64,000 nucleotides of DNA, from the NCBI RefSeq assembly GCF_023343835.1, contig NC_064435.1, forward strand, positions 57,929,634 through 57,993,633, in the 5' to 3' direction. The position numbers and the translations under genes are program-made. Below the pieces are notes generated by a model. The model had not been told where the DNA came from, ran no database searches, and saw nothing but the letters and a program-made list of their open reading frames with translations. This document shows positions 48,424 through 62,500 of this stretch, piece by piece (within the stretch, counting starts at the first letter, position 1; the number at the start of each line of letters is the position of its first letter). The DNA is from Lagopus muta. Lineage: Eukaryota; Chordata; Aves; Galliformes; Phasianidae.

Positions 48424-48490
48424 TCATAGAATGGTTTGGGTTGGACGGGACCTTTGGGACCATCTAGTCCCAGCCGCCTGCCATATCCTC
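48424..48490 (-). repeat. Short CR1 3' tail
   Basis: TCATAGAATGGTTTGGGTTG followed by GACGGGACCTTTGGGACCAT and CTAGTCCCAGCCGCCTGCCA, a near-canonical CR1 terminus read in reverse. Confidence 0.92.
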
Positions 48491-49984
48491 ACAATTTGTA
48501 CAACTGACCAATATTAAATGAAGGATTGCTTGATTATTTGTTAGTCACCTTGAGTATGAATAAAGTTATGCTGCAAAACCTGTACATTTAACTCCCGCAA
48601 AAGTGAGAGCCCAGCACAATGACTAGCACTTCAATCAGATTGCACAACTCATGCTATGGTTTGTATTTTCCACATCGGCCATGTTTGTTTTTTTTCTTTT
48701 TCTGAGAAATAACCTGTTCCTGTTAGTACAACTGAATAAACAGTATTAGAGTTCTTTCATAATACGACAGTGAACTCAGGGCAGTGACTGAGCCAGCTCG
48801 TTCAAAGGCTCAGAGCATGGTAAGCGGCATGCAAAACCAGCTGTATAATATATGCAGTTAAAAGTCATCATGCAGCTGCTTCAAAACAGCACAACAGCAC
48901 TTGGTTATTCACAACTCTACTGGATTATCGTTGTGGTTTTTTGTTTGTTTGTTTTAAATCAGGGTTATGTGTATGTGAGACAAATTATATTTATGAAGTA
49001 TACCGTGCAGAATAAAGTACACTTGTAACTAGGTTAACCAAGTATGGTTTAAGAAACATGCTTTGATCATGACCACAGGAAAATCAACTACAGCATAAGC
49101 CTATAAAGCCTTCTTCAAATGAACTGCTTTTCAGTTCCAAGAAGTAGAACTGGTTATGGTTACTCAGTTTTTCACACAATGCCAAGTACTTGGTTACTGC
49201 GAATTACCTGCAGGATACTGCAATTAATATGCTTTAAATTTCCACACGTACTCCAGGTGTGCAATGCTGTATCACTGCATTCCTCTCTTTTCACTATTAA
49301 TTTGTTCTGAATTGAAGCTTCCACTAAGAAGTCCACTTGAACTCAGAGTCACTATCATTGTAGAATTTGCAGCGAGGGGAGTTATTTTCAGAAGAAAATT
49401 TTTAGAAGGTACTGTACAGGGCCATAAAAGACATTCAAATTACTATTTGCTAGTCAGTACACTATTTGCTAATATTTCTAAAAATATTTTAAATAACAGG
49501 ATACAAATAAGTCTGCAGACCATTTAACATTCTCTCCACTTGAGTTGATTAAAAAAAATACTCAACACCTTCTAAAACCCAAAAAGGGTCCAGAGAGATA
49601 TTTAAAAGTTATGTGAACTGCAGTTCTCAATGGTCAGAACAATTGCACAGCTGTCAGACACTGTATTAATCCAGCATTATCTTCACTTTGGAATTAATTT
49701 TCCCCTGTAGTAAAAGGACTGAGGAGTAAAAAGACAGCGGGTGTTTTTTTTCAGCTGTGTAATCACCAGCATTGTACCAGCTATGTCCAATGCATGAATC
49801 TCTGGGAGGCAGAGGCCCAGAAGACCCATGTCCTCCCACTCTGCCTGTGACAGGAAAAGAAGCTCAAACCTTCATGGGGACAAAATCCACATAACCAGCT
49901 GATTCCACATAGTGCACGACATAAGTATATCTGTATCTTCTGAGGAAACAGAACCAGGTCACGAGCTGCATCTCCAGTTCAAGA

Positions 49985-50035
49985 TAGTTGGGCTTCATGA
50001 TCTCAAAAGTCTTTTCCAACCTAGATGATTCTGTA
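49985..50035 (+). repeat. Very short CR1 3' tail
   Basis: GGGCTTCATGATCTCAAAAG, then TCTTTTCCAACCTAGATGAT and TCTGT. Only the last ~50 bases of a CR1 are visible, plus oriented. Confidence 0.75.
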
Positions 50036-52569
50036 AGATGCTGACAGGGACATACAATCCACTTCCAACATGGAAACATCACACAGCAGTTATCTGGAGC
50101 TCCAGCTCTGCCTTTGCTATGGACAGTAAGAAAAGCTACTTGCATGACTAGGATACTGAAAGCAGTGCTGGGAACTACAGCAGCCTTTGGTACGCTTACT
50201 CTAGACCCAAAACAGTAATCATAAACTCATCTTTGGTAATGTTATCTCAAGGGCCTGTCCACAGAGAATGTCCCAGGCCAATGGCCAAGGGCTTTGGCCA
50301 GTCCAGTGCTCATAGCATACAGGACCAGTCACCAACAGAGCAGCCTGATTGCTTTTGTTCCTCTCAGCATGTGAATTCATGGCCCACATGGCACTGAGCA
50401 GACAGAACTCCTCCCCCTGTGGCATCTCAGTTTACCTTCTGGATGAGAACTGACGGCCTGAGTTATCAGCTGGTGGAGGGGGCTTTGAAGGTGGTCAGGG
50501 AGATGGCAGAGCTGGTATCAGGCTCAAAGCAAACTCTGGAAACAAGTTTCTGCATAAGACAGGACCATTATGCCTTGTGAGTGGTTGTTTCTCTGGCCAA
50601 GCTACCTTTACATTTTCATTCCACCTCAGACTTCCCAAAAAGACTTTCACTACAAATCAAAGGGTTCCTCCATCTCTAACCTCAATGAAAATGTGCTTCT
50701 CTCCCTTTCCCGACCTTTCTCACCTCCTGGCCTTTCACTGACTTGTTAGCTGAGAAGCAACCATCCTTGGCAGGGTAACTGGAATAAGTCCCTTCAAACA
50801 CCCTTGTCCTTAAAACTCTCTTTTGCAACAGCAAACATCTCTTCAGCCTTTGGTCCTGGGAAAAAGTGAGCCATGTCTCCAGCTCTGGATAATCAGTTAG
50901 TGTAAAATTCAACACAGCTGCTTCCCCATCCCTAATCCCCCACACCCCTGTGCACAACTGCAGTCCTGCTATCTCTAATTTCTCTGTCCAGCTCTCTCAG
51001 CAAGGAAACACCACTCTTCTTCACAGCCTGCTGCTCTCCTTCTCTACCTTGTCCCCCACAGGTGTCTATCTGATGATTACAGGTGAACACAAGATGGAAA
51101 AAGCAGTAGTTGGGGAGCTATCAAAGTGCAAGCCATTATACTATATTGCATGCAGTGAAGACTAAGAAAAGAAAATACCCAATTTTTATTGGTAACATCT
51201 TTCAAGTATCTTATATATTCCCTGGGGAACAAGCCAATGGCTTCTTAAGTTAACAAGACAGTTTGGCATCTGCAGGACTCAAAACGGAAACAAAGATCAA
51301 ATAAGAAAAAATAAGCATCTCCGATATTCCACTCACTTCTAACCATTAAATACTTCAGAAGGGATATAAATGAAACATGAAAAAGTTCTCCATCACATAT
51401 TTAGTCAGCCATCTTCTGCTTTTTTCATGAGAGCTTTATAGATTTTGACTGCACCATTATTCCCGCAAATGCAATAAACTATGGAGTCATACCAGGCCAA
51501 ACTCTTTGAATAAATATTTGAAACATTTTGTCATCAGCATAGTCAAATCTCAGCTACTGCTAAAAAGGGAAAAAAAGTCATTCTGTTTAGAAGATCAGCA
51601 GCTAACTGCTCATTTAAAAAAATACAGTAAGTGCTTAGCCAATATATCATTTTAACGTTTCAGATTTGGGGTTTTGGCTGCTTGGCATTTCCTCTGTACA
51701 GCTTATTTAAGTTTTTACTCATGTTATGAAGATTCTAGAGGTTCACTATTGAAACTATCACTCTAAACTAAAGAAAATAGGCCCAAATGCCAGGTTACTC
51801 AGAGGACGAGTTTGCCATGCCATATCTGAAGTTCAATGCCAAAATTCCCCACACTGAAGCACATTAGTGATGATGCTCCTGAGGCATAGGATCTCAAGGC
51901 TGTTTGAGGCTGCTCTCACAGTTTGAAAAGTTCCCTCATTGCAGGGAACTCAGCTCCTGGAGACTCTGCATCCTGCTGCAAAGGGAGGGAACAGATTTTT
52001 GCCACCATGCTCTGCCTTGCTTTTCAAAACAGCTTTATATGGAGGCTGCATAATGGACAACATCAGTGCCAATCTAGGAATTGCTGCAGGATAAATATGT
52101 AAAGGCTATGAAAATATTCTAAGACAATCCATACAAGAGAAAAGAAGCACTTTGGATCATAACAGTGACAAATTATTCAGAGCCTTCCCAGCATCTTTAA
52201 TTTACTATAAAAATTTAAGATTTCCTAGTAACACAATTTGGTGTCCAATGAAATATTTTTCAGAAGCAAATTCATGTACCTGAAGAATTGATATCTGATC
52301 TGATTAAAATGTCTGCCTGTCAGACTCTAGAAGGAAATCTTATCTTTGGAATTTATCTTGGGTTTACAGCAGGCTATATCTTCTTCATAACACCCTCAAG
52401 TGCAGTCCTAAAGCTAGAATAAAGAATACTTGAAACCAAGAATGAAGTTTCAACAAGATCCAAGTAGGATATTTGAAAGAAAGATATCAGAAAGGAAGAG
52501 ATGAGTATTTGTTTTGATGACTAACAGGTTAAAGAGAAGGATGAACTCAAACATTTATAGGCAGATATA

Positions 52570-52770
52570 AATCACAGAACAGCTTAGGTTGGAAGGGCCC
52601 TTGAAGCCCACCCAGCCCCACCCCGTGGCATGGGCAGGGCTGCCCCCCACCAGCTCAGCTGCCCAGGGCCCCATCCAACCTGGCCTTGAGCACCTCCAGG
52701 GATGGGACACCACAGCTTCTCTGTGTGCCTCACCACACTCTGAGCAAAGAACTGCACCCTTGCCATACTG
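52570..52770 (-). repeat. CR1 3' fragment
   Basis: AATCACAGAACAGCTTAGGT, then GGAAGGGCCCTTGAAGCCCA, CAGCTCAGCTGCCCAGGGCC and CTGGCCTTGAGCACCTCCAG. A GC-rich CR1 tail on the minus strand, close to the copy at 56332. Confidence 0.93.
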
Positions 52771-53332
52771 CTGGAGGCATTAGTAGTCTTCTTCTGGGTC
52801 AAATTCACTAATTTCACCAGCAAATTTACCTCTGAAACCTCTGCAGGCTGCAAAACCTACCTGCTCAATAGCAGTCAGAAATGTCAATAGCTAATACAGG
52901 AAAAAAATACATACTTTAAAAACAAATAGAAAAGTCAAAAGCTTAAAATGTTACCTCTCCTGATCTGCACTGTTAAACATTTAAAAACTATGTACATTTT
53001 AGATACGAGCATTTATTATGAAGTCTTTAAATTCAAAAGGGTCCCCACTTAGAAAATGAATACTTCATAGGTTTTGGCAGTTTCTCAAATCTAGAATACT
53101 GGCATTTATCTACATTATCTAAGAACTGGCAGTGTTGCTTCACAACACATTTCACAAATGTCTTTCCAGTCATATTCCTTCACTCTGCTAAGGGGACACT
53201 TCTGGATTGCCTTCTGACTGGAGCTCTTACCCAACCTGAAGCATTACTGGCTTGCAACCACAGATTGAGCCTTTCAGGAAACTTCATCCATTCTGTACTG
53301 AAAAAAGAAACAACTCACTTCTCATCCATCCC

Positions 53333-53361
53333 AAAGGATGCAAAGGATGCAAAGAATGCAA
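53333..53361. repeat. Small tandem repeat (AAGGATGCA)n
   Basis: Three adjacent copies of a 9-10 base unit, the last with one change (AAAGAATGCA). Confidence 0.8.
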
Positions 53362-53871
53362 GCGGCTGTGCTATTAGTGATCATACAGTGATGCCTTCAC
53401 CACATCCTCATTTCATTTTACAACAAACCTTCCCTTCTAAGAAAAACATATTTCTATACTAGCTAGCAGAGGGGACAAAATTAGAGGTTTACATGGTAGG
53501 CTGGCACCATCTGTGCAGCATGAAATCTCCAGTTTCCAAAAGGTATATTTACAGGGTGCTTTCTAGGCTGAGAGCAAATGTGCCCTGCCTACATCTCAGT
53601 TTAAAGTTATCTTGTTCACCATGTACTCTAGGCCAACTGGAGGCTGCGCAGCTTTGCAAAGGCTTGAGGCACAAGTAGCTCCATCTGAAGAGATCCTGGC
53701 AAAGAACTGAAGCTTAGCAGGGTGCTAACCTGGTATTCCCCTGCTGGCAAAGAAAGAATGTAGTCAAGCTCCAGTCCCGTTACACACATAAAGTAGTCAG
53801 GAGCATAGCACATGCACCTACTGCAGGTTTCTTTTTATGTGGATCAATTTTCAGCACATCACATGAGCAGT

Positions 53872-53904
53872 TACTAACTGTACTGTACTAACTGTACTAA
53901 CTAT
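53872..53904. repeat. Small tandem repeat (ACTAACTGT-like)
   Basis: Imperfect units TACTAACTGTAC repeated about three times. Confidence 0.75.
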
Positions 53905-56331
53905 ATTATTTTCCTGGAAAATAGAAGGAAAACCAGGAGATGATCTTAGCACAGAAGCGGTCAGCTTTCATTACTTTTAAACCCTTAAGAGCAGCTTGGC
54001 ACTTGTCCTTCATTAAAATTATTTGTAAATTTGATGCACGGCTAAAGTTTGCACCGTGAAGTCTATCATTAAGAAGATATTTTTATGACATGCTTTTTAT
54101 ATGCACATTCTGAAAACAAAAATTAAACTTTTCTAGTCCTCTCAACTTCCCATTAATTCTGCTTATTTCAAGGTCTGGATGGTAAACACTTTTTAAAGAT
54201 GTCTTCTGCTGTCGGCTCTGTCAATTAATCTCCTCCAAACTCCTGCATCTCTAGACATTTCCAATTTTTCTTGTTTTGTTTTGTGTTGCTTCATCTTTGA
54301 CAGAAGCATTTTTTAGGGTCTTAGTCCTATCTTTCTGTACCCCAGATGGCATATTATAGCAACAAATGCCCAGAGGTGCACTGTGGTTTATATGTACATA
54401 CTGTAACAAATTGAGGCATATTTAATACGGAGAAAAGCAGCAATAGCAGTAAAAAGAAATGATGGCAGCTTCAATTACCATTCCCATCAGTGCAGCCAGA
54501 AGTATCTATCACATGAAAACAAAATTTGTCATGGAATCACTGAATATATTCACAGAGAAACAGTTTGCTTAAATTAATACCACATTAAAAGAAAGAAATT
54601 AAGTCCCTGGGAAAAAAAAAAAAAAGTCAACAACCCCAAAAAATAACCCACAACTGAACTTCAGGAACTTCAGATTCTTAGCTGACATGGGCCCCAAAAG
54701 TATATCCATCAACTCTGTGGCACTGTTAGAATACCAGCTTCAATAAAAAACACCTAACTGTACACAACTCATCTCTTATCTAAAGAAATGCACCTGGTGT
54801 TCAGCTGGATTTTAGCTAAGAGCCTTTAGATACAGTGTGTTCTCAGTCAGACAAAGAAATTCCAGGAAATGATTAGGAAATCCCACAGTTGAAGTAAAAA
54901 GTCCAGTAAATCTGGAGATACAACAGAAGTTTATTTCTGCCCCTAAGCTAGCCATCTGGTGGAACAGCATTTTAGATTTCTTCTTTAATATTTTAACATC
55001 TAACTTCAGCTATCTGGGGGGTCTTCAGAGACTCCATCCTAATCCATCATTAGAAACTTCATTATTTGCTTTTAAATACATTAATATTAAACATGTTATC
55101 TAGGCAGGGAGGCTGCATGAGACATATTTTCTATACAGTAACAAATCCCTAACAAAAAATTATAAATAACAAGGGCTTTTTTTTTTTATTAATTAAAAAC
55201 AAAAAACAAAACTGAAAACAAGCACTTTTTTCCCTGCTGAACACTTGTGAGCTGTACCATAGTCCTAAATGTGACTCAATGCTATACGAAGAACAATGGT
55301 GACAAACTGTATAAAACCGCAGCAGTGATCGATGGTACTTTGCACAATATCTGCTTTTCAGTAGCAGCATTCTAAGAGTGAAAAACTGCTTGCACAGTAC
55401 TGAGCCTTGTACCAGTTCGTGGGAGTTACTGCTATTAAAGAAAAAAAAAAAGGAAAAAAAAAAAAAGAATGCACAAACTTTCTACATGCTCAAATAGCAA
55501 AATAAAGGCACTTCTTGTGTCCTGAATGAAGCACTCCACTAAAAGCAGTATCAATTCTGAGGACTAAAAAGGATGGTGTGAGAAAGCCACGCATCTAAAA
55601 TATTGAAACAGGCAAGAAATGTTATGAACACATTTTTCCAAGTGTAAATTTGGATTGATGATCAATAAAGATGAAAACAAGCCCTTCGGGAATAACTTAC
55701 AGAGCTATTCACTTGGTCCCACCAGGAGGAAGATAACAGGGCAGTGCATATAGACAAAAAAACACATCCCTCGTTACCTTAAAAGCAGATGCAAGCATCC
55801 TCCCCCTCTTGCTCTGCTCATGCCCCAGGCCAGCACAGGTCCTGGCACAGACCTCAGCGCAGTGCTGATGCTGGCTGGGGGCTTGGTGCTGCATTGACTG
55901 GGTGTTCACAGCCACCAGCTGACCTGTGCCTGCCTGCAAACCACTGAGCAGTCAGTACTTCCAAGCAATAGCCTGTTTGCACCCATGGGACAGTAGGCAC
56001 GAGTGCCTGTCTGCAAGTCATCATGCTTTTCTGAAACTAAAAGACAAAAACTCTGCCTCAATTTTCTCAGCAGGAAGTTTTTGTTTTTCTGCCTCATATG
56101 AAACTGTGCAGACAACTCATGAATGATATAAAACGATCCACAGACAGAAAATAGCTGTGTTTTCTCTGAAAATAAAAGGTCATCTATTTTCCAGGTAAAA
56201 GTGGGTACATTTCAGTACTGCATCCTATCTCTGTGTGTCCTTTGGAAATATATAAATAACACAAACTCTTTATAAAGCCCCTGCAATTTGGTTCAATTTT
56301 CAGTTTTAGGATGCAATCAACTGTAGTGAAT

Positions 56332-56520
56332 TACAGAATCACAGAATGTTTTGGGTTGGAAAGGCTCTCAAAGCCCACCCAGCTCCCCATGCCATGGGCA
56401 GGGCTGCCCCCCACCAGCTCAGCTGCCCAGGACCCCATCCAACCTGGCCTTGAGCACCTCCAGGGATGGGGCACCACAGCTTCTCTGGGCAGCCTGTGCA
56501 CCACAGCAGGCTCTGCAACC
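56332..56520 (-). repeat. CR1 3' fragment
   Basis: TACAGAATCACAGAATGTTT, then GGGTTGGAAAGGCTCTCAAA, CATGCCATGGGCAGGGCTGC and CTTGAGCACCTCCAGGGATG. Minus-oriented. The longer open frames over this block are CR1 shadows. Confidence 0.93.
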
Positions 56521-59500
56521 CTATTTTCCCACACATAGGGGAACCTGCCAGTGCTTGAGGTCAGCTCTGCTATGGGGTGACTGTCACCTGGGCTCAGACT
56601 GCTGGGAAATAGCTCAGAACCCTGCAGGGCTGCCTGGCCTCATGTCACGGTTTTGTGACATCCCAGTTGCACTACAGCAACATCTGTGCCTCACATCTCA
56701 CGAAGTTGAGACCTGCCTGGTGCCCAGCCTTGACATCAACCTTGGTCCTGCTCTGCTTGTAGGGGCACTGCTGGGCTGCCCTGTTGCTACCCTGCGTCCC
56801 ACTACCCGCCTTGAGCAGGCCACTCTTGCTGCTCTCTCACAGTCTGGAAGCAAGAAATGCGAATACAGTGGTTTTGAAGTCCTCTTTTATTACCTTTGGC
56901 TAAGGAAAGAAAACTAATTGGTATCCAATCTGATAAACGCAAGAATAAAAGATTTTCAAACTGCAATTTTGATTTACGCAGAATTGCTTTCAGTAGATGA
57001 GTTACTTAAACGCATAAATAAAATGAGACCCTTAGCAGAAGGGTTGAACCCTACAGATATTCCCCCCAGCAGCAGCAATGAATCCCACTAGAAACAGTAC
57101 TACTTGAGAAAGGAAAGCAATCACATAGCAATTAAAAACCAAGACATTTTTTCATTCAAAATGAAAGTAGTTCAGAATCAGGGCAAAAACTTGCAATTGC
57201 AAAAGCCCAGAGTTCTGACTTCTTGCCTTTCAGAAAGTGTAATTGAGAGGCACTTAATGAAACAAATTCCCTCCACCCTACCCACATCTCTTCTTGACAA
57301 CTCTTTTTAAGAACGGGCCCATCAAGCAACAAAGAAATCAGAAGAGACCAAATATTTGGAACAGAAGAACATCCACTCCATTTCTGAATTTAAAATTTTC
57401 TATTCTGGCAAGGAAAATATTTTCTGTGCTCCTAAAAGGAATAAAATTAATGCCTCTATTCTTTGCAGGAGGCTGACACAAGTTGGTTGATATCAGTAAT
57501 TGTCAGATTATCCTGCACTTGTACTGATGGTACAAACAGTGTGTTGCGCTGCATATAGAAAATGAGAAGATGCAGGATAACGTGACTTGTATGTTATCTT
57601 GGCATTTATTCCAATATAAACTTAATTTGTGATTTGCTACAGTTTGACAAGATGATTACAATTTGATGTCACGCTGGTTACATGTTTTTCTCTTCGGTGA
57701 CAGGTTTGCCACACTTCATAAAAGACTTCAAACATTCTGAACGCAATAAAAGTGAACTGGAAAAGAAACCAACATCTCACTATGCACTGGTTGTGCTGTC
57801 CTTTGAAGCAGTAAGGGGCAGACTGAGTGCTAAACATCACCTCCACTATCATCAGCCAGAAGGAAGACTGCTTAACCCTAAGCCACTGTTGAGCTTGTGC
57901 TGCAGTATAGATCTGCTAGTTTACTTGAAGACTATTCTCAACATACCCAAGCCATTACAGTCTACTTATTCTAGTGGTGGGATCTTAGACATCACCCCCA
58001 TTCACAGGCTCTGTAAAAGGACTAGAGAGATATATAAATACTATCACAAATCTCAACTATTCTATGAAGAACAAAAAAGGCACATCTATACAGCACTGAC
58101 AGTATGGACTGATAGACAACTGAGACATTGTGCACAACAGAACTACTCAATTTTGCACCTAGGAACCTTGTCACCACTAGTGTGCATGCTCACGTACACA
58201 GATCCAGTGTAGTTAGTAATTGCTACCCTACCTCCTGCCTGGATAAAGGCAATTTCCTTAGCAGACAAACTCTAAGCAAATGCATAACTGTCAGCTAAAG
58301 GTAAGGGATGGATGGGCTCCAGTACAGCATGGCCCTGATCAGTAAATATGCCAGGTTACCTTCTGCCAATGAAGCTTTTTTAACAGTAACAAAGCATGAG
58401 CATTAATAACTCAGGAATACCAGCAGCAGAGGGTTTAGCTAGCTAGCTCAAATATGTCTTGAATGGTAGCCAGAGAACAATTAAAAAAACAGTGTTAAAG
58501 AGTCAGTGATAGGAAAAAAGGAAATTTTTTGAAGAGTCTGCCTTTTCACATTTTATAACACCATCTGAAAAAGAGCAAGAAGCTCTGCTTTTGAAAAAAT
58601 GAATACCATTGCACTTGAATGCTGACTGGAGAGATGCCAGTGATGCCAGTGATACCAGAGAAACAGTTACAGCAATGTTTTTCCCTCCTCTACAGACAGA
58701 CTGTTTGCATTACATGATCTGTGAAGTCTTAAAAACAACAACAAAAAAAATGAAGTGAATCTTTTCTACCTCTGACCAAGCATACAATGTGCCTAGGATG
58801 ATGTGCTTCACCCACCTGACAGGAACCACTCAGTACCATGCTTCAGAATGGATTAGATCCATGCCTGGGAATCATCCGTAGTACTTTCCAAGCTTTGCCT
58901 TTGATGCATCCACCACACAAACTGTTAACTGCTCAAGGATAGTCACTGTTGCAAATCTCCAAAAAATTAGGAACAGCCTTATCCAGATCCCCAGTGATTT
59001 CACTATGGTAAAACAGCGTATCCTGTTTGCTTATATTTGATGGAGTCAGATTATATAGCTGTGCTGATACAGCATGGAGCAGGAGACAAGCTCTTAAGTT
59101 GTGCCACCAGCCTAAACATTAGGGTTTGTGTGACATAGAAACAGGGACATGCATGCTGAAGTGGAGAAAGGGGCTGTATGCACATGAATGTAAGGAGAAG
59201 GCAGCCAGCAGACTCAAGAAAAATGTCCTTGGGATCTTGTAGACTAGAGGGATCCTTTGCATCTGGTTATTCCTCCACTTCAACATAAGAGAAAAATGCT
59301 TCTTTGTTTTTAGTGGTGCATATATAAAATAAATCACTCACTGAGACAGAATTTTCAAGTGCAGAAATAAATCTTTAGATTCCAGGATTAGTTATGTGCT
59401 TCATCAGCCAAGTTTCTTAACCCACTTCAGATGGGAACACTCTGGCATTGTGTCTGTCAGGAACAAGCAGCCAAGCAGGACTGAGCCAAGTACTCAGAGC

Positions 59501-62500
59501 TTTCCACCCATGGTCACAGACAGTGCAAGAAACACATGTTGTGAATTTCAGACCAAGCTACAGCTGCAGAAGGAGGCGATGCCCCATTTACCTACCATCA
59601 GAAATGCACCTTCCACAACTTCACCATTCTTTTGCTTCCCCTCTCTTCCAGCCCCATGCCTCTTCTTTCAGCATGCAGTACAATACATTCAATTTAAAAG
59701 TAGACGGCCTCCAAAAATTGAATTAAGCATTTTTCTAAAAATCGTGTGGTTATTGCCTTAAAATACCTCTCTGTTTGGAGAGGACTTGTGCTAACAAGTC
59801 AGCTAGCAAACTTTCAGCTTTGTCACTAGTATCCCACATTGTTTTGGCAGCAAAGTCTAATGGCAATTAAAAGCAAACAAGCCAAATATCTAATCACCCC
59901 ACCCTGAAAATAGGCTCTTTGAAATGGACTGTGTAAAGGAGCTGGCAGTAAAGCAACAGCTGTTGAGTTCTGCCATCATCTACCCTAGCTAACTTAACCA
60001 GTCCTTCTAATGAGACTACAAAAAAAAAAAAACAGTAGTAGCAGAGCTGCAAATCAGCACTTAGCCAAGGGAAACTGGATGTTACAGACAGCTGCTGCTA
60101 GGAGTACAGGTGCTTTTAGCCACTTGGCTTGGCTGTCCCTGGCATTGTTCACACAAAACACCACGCAGCTAGAAGCACTATTATAGCCATACTGAAAATG
60201 TTAGTGCTGTCAGTATTTCACCTTTTAGGTTGAACAGTCATTTTGAACTCCAGCCCATCCAAAAAAAAGTCCTGTACTAACTCTCAAATGCCTCAATTAT
60301 TCTCTGAGTTCTGAGGCTATTGGCACGGTACTCATTACCAACACCTGCAGGATCCAGATTTTTGTAGTCCTTCCCTTCCACTTACAATTTTGTTCTTTCA
60401 GACTGAGCTGTGAATGCAGAACTGCTTTCAGTTATTTCTGTAGAGCTCATCTCCCTGCTAGCATTCTTCGTTTACAACATTTATGGTTTAGGGCTTTTTT
60501 TTTTTTTTTTTTCAGATACTTCAAGAACATTAAAGAAAAAATTCATTTGACTATTTCAGAAAATCCACCCACAACATGGGAATTGCTTGCTTAACAATTT
60601 TGAATCTTTTTTTTAAATTTTATTTTGTACCAGTTTCGTATTTGAACAGACAGGGTAGTATGCTGTCATTTTATCATGCATTTTCATCTGTGCTATTTAG
60701 ATTTCAAATCTGAAGCAAGATAATAGCACACAAGGCTCAAAAATACTTTAAGAAAAAGGAAAAGAGGTCAGCAGCAGACTAGGCCACTTGTTTGTGCACT
60801 AAAGAAGTCTTGCAGAAGAATGCTAAGAAGACTGGCTGAGCTAACTGTCCTCCATGAGAATAAAATCAGCACAGATTTCTCCCTTGGGATAACGGTTATA
60901 GAGCATTTTGTTGCCACCTAAAGACTCATTATTTGAGGTGTTCTCTAACAGGAGAAAATAACATCGAGACAAGACAAACACGTGCAGCTTTACTCAGCAA
61001 GGAGCATAAAGGCACAGCTTGTGGCAGGCTTTGCAGCATGCGATTCCTAAACCCAGCAACAGTGGTGCAAAACGTTCTTCACTGCCACTAAAATGTTCCC
61101 AAGTCAAGAACTGATAATTCAGTGTCTAAGACACCTCTGCATAGGCCTGCAAGATGAACAAATAGAGCTGATGGGGAAACAAACAAACAACCTATGAGAA
61201 CAGAAGACAATGTATAAAGAATATCAAATCAAGCATCAAATTGATATGCACCCATTTCCAGACTCTGCACTCCAACAATGCAAAACCTAACAAACTCATT
61301 TCCTTGTAGCAAATGGCTCACAGCCAATCATCAATCTCTTTTATTACTAAACTATGCAAGACGCTGCTTTAATAAAACCTAGACTTCTATTTTCATCGGA
61401 ATGAAAGTAAAACAACATGGGGAAGTCACAGCAATTTCTTTTCCAAGAAGAAATGTTTAAATTCTGTACAGTGGAACCAAGCAAGTTCTTGTTAAATCAA
61501 CCACCTCATTAGGGTGCAGGCTACAAACATCTCCATCTACACATAGCTTGATTTCAGACCAAAGAATCTGCAGGCATACATACATCAGCCTGATTTGGCT
61601 GGATTAATTAGCACAGCAGGGTTCTGAATCAGAGCAGGACATAACGCTGGTCATACACAGATAACAGCTGAGAGTGGATTTTTCTGGACTAGTAAGAACA
61701 CAAGGACTGAAGACAAACGATACTTTTTAAAGTACTAACAGAGTAAAAGATTTTCTCAAAGTAGCAACAACAAGACCACCCAATGAGGACAAGATTCAGA
61801 TATCTTTTAAAACTGAAATTCATTCTCTTTCCTAAAATGTGAACATAACCCTAAAGCGTGGATAAATAGCATGAACATGAAAGTAAAGAGAGATGCTTTC
61901 TGTTCTGAAGATGGTAAGCTGGAAACAACAATCTAATGAGCAGGGAGAAATTAAAAGAAAAAAAAGTAATTAACAAACACGAGGGATATCCAAATTCACT
62001 TGTAGGCCACTCTTAATCCAGTTCACCCCTCTTTTCTCCCCATCACCCAGCCAAGAGCCAAAGAATGGTCTATTACATGCTTAGGAGACAGATGGCAAGC
62101 CAGCACTGCTTTATTTTTCAGCTTTTCAGGCATGGCATGTATTGCTAAAACCATTTAATAAAAGTTCTGCGGGTAATCATAAAACCTAAATACCTAATTA
62201 TCTATGAGTAGCTATAGTGGCTCAGTCACAACAGGTTAAGAAGATCTGTGCGCTGTGATGTACAAGAGGTTTGTGGTTTCTGAAACACACTTCAGAATGC
62301 AAATACTGAAGCAAATATAGCAAAATATCTTATGCCCCCACTGGCATAGTTTTACTGAAACAACTCTGTTTCCCAAGCAATTACAAATAAGAGCACTCTG
62401 TCTGACAAGCAGATTAAAGGCACCAGATTAGATTTCAATTTCACTTGAGATTTGGATTTCTTTTATTTGTAGTAAAGCAATATTTGAAATAGTGGGAGGT

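Noticed and set aside
56351..56917. Plus-strand ORF of 188 codons, the second longest in the window
   Set aside because: Its first third is antisense CR1 tail. The rest is GC-rich sequence with no recognisable domain or splice sites.
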